From NCBI GenBank assembly GCA_012799315.1, contig JAAZLM010000093.1, forward strand, positions 1 to 5,379: a stretch of 5,379 nt of DNA, written 5' to 3'. Positions 5,243-5,379 of this stretch are shown piece by piece; the stretch's first letter is position 1, and each line of letters begins with the position of its first letter. The DNA comes from Clostridiales bacterium (GTDB taxonomy: Bacteria; Bacillota; Clostridia; Oscillospirales; Ruminococcaceae). A program made the position numbers and the translations under genes. Under the pieces are notes generated by a model. The model worked only from the letters and a program-made list of their open reading frames with translations, searched no databases and had not been told where the DNA came from.

Positions 5243-5379
5243 ATGGTATCTTGATTTACATGAAGGTAGCGAAAACGATATCGTACTAAGCACAAGAATT
5301 CGCCTTGCTAGGAATTTAGAGCAATTCCCGTTCGGAGAAAATATAAGCAACGAAGACGCCATAAATTTAGCTGATCTAA
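5235..5379 (+). CDS. mcsB: McsB, protein-arginine kinase (N-terminal 48 residues, cut by window end)
   Basis: Only the first 48 codons are in the window. McsB is related to phosphagen kinases and phosphorylates arginines on CtsR and on damaged proteins, marking the latter for ClpCP. The fragment starts MNKWYLDLHEGSENDIVLST and contains the conserved ST-RIRLARN block (residues 19-27), which contains nucleotide-phosphate-binding arginines in this superfamily. The start is a TTG at 5235-5237 preceded by GAGGGGTG (5221-5228); the nearby ATG at 5243 is out of frame and stops after three codons. The reading frame overlaps the last 8 bases of mcsA, so translational coupling is likely. The catalytic C-terminal part and the expected downstream clpC lie outside the window. 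Confidence 0.95.
   Translation, partial: MNKWYLDLHEGSENDIVLSTRIRLARNLEQFPFGENISNEDAINLADL

Overview
The window looks like chromosomal DNA from a low-GC Gram-positive bacterium, probably a member of the Clostridia. The evidence is a ctsR-mcsA-mcsB heat-shock operon with a CtsR operator, strong AGGAGG-type ribosome binding sites, AT-rich intergenic regions with sigma-A-like promoters, and a tiny Gly/Cys-rich protein of a kind I associate with spore-forming Firmicutes. No mobile element, CRISPR array, tRNA or rRNA was seen.

Layout, left to right. Bases 1-88 are AT-rich and hold a near-perfect sigma-A promoter pointing left out of the window, with a dyad over its start site. A hairpin terminator (89-129) follows, then a complete leftward comM/yifB-family AAA+ ATPase gene (152-1678). 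The 265-bp divergent region 1679-1943 carries the yifB promoter, a 20-bp imperfect palindrome, a CodY-box-like 15-mer and the probable promoter of a rightward 614-aa asparagine synthetase gene (1944-3788). A 21-bp perfect-stem hairpin (3793-3842) separates this from a convergent 40-codon leftward gene (3863-3985) for a Gly/Cys-rich one-helix membrane protein. Region 3986-4266 holds possible promoter elements for that microgene and a clear promoter plus CtsR operator for the rightward operon ctsR (4267-4713), mcsA (4727-5242) and mcsB (5235 to the window end, truncated).

Functionally, the right end is the self-regulated protein quality-control operon: CtsR represses it, McsB is the protein-arginine kinase and McsA its zinc-binding activator; clpC would be expected just downstream. 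The left and central genes are single transcription units with no evident pathway link.

The most unusual point is the asparagine synthetase. Its glutaminase domain is full length, but the catalytic N-terminal Cys is Ser (MSG instead of MCG), and two glutamine-binding positions (E. coli AsnB Arg49 and Asp98) are Ile and Ser. The synthetase domain keeps its signature motifs. This suggests an enzyme that uses free ammonia or has taken on another amide-forming role. The second point is the unlisted Gly/Cys-rich microgene.
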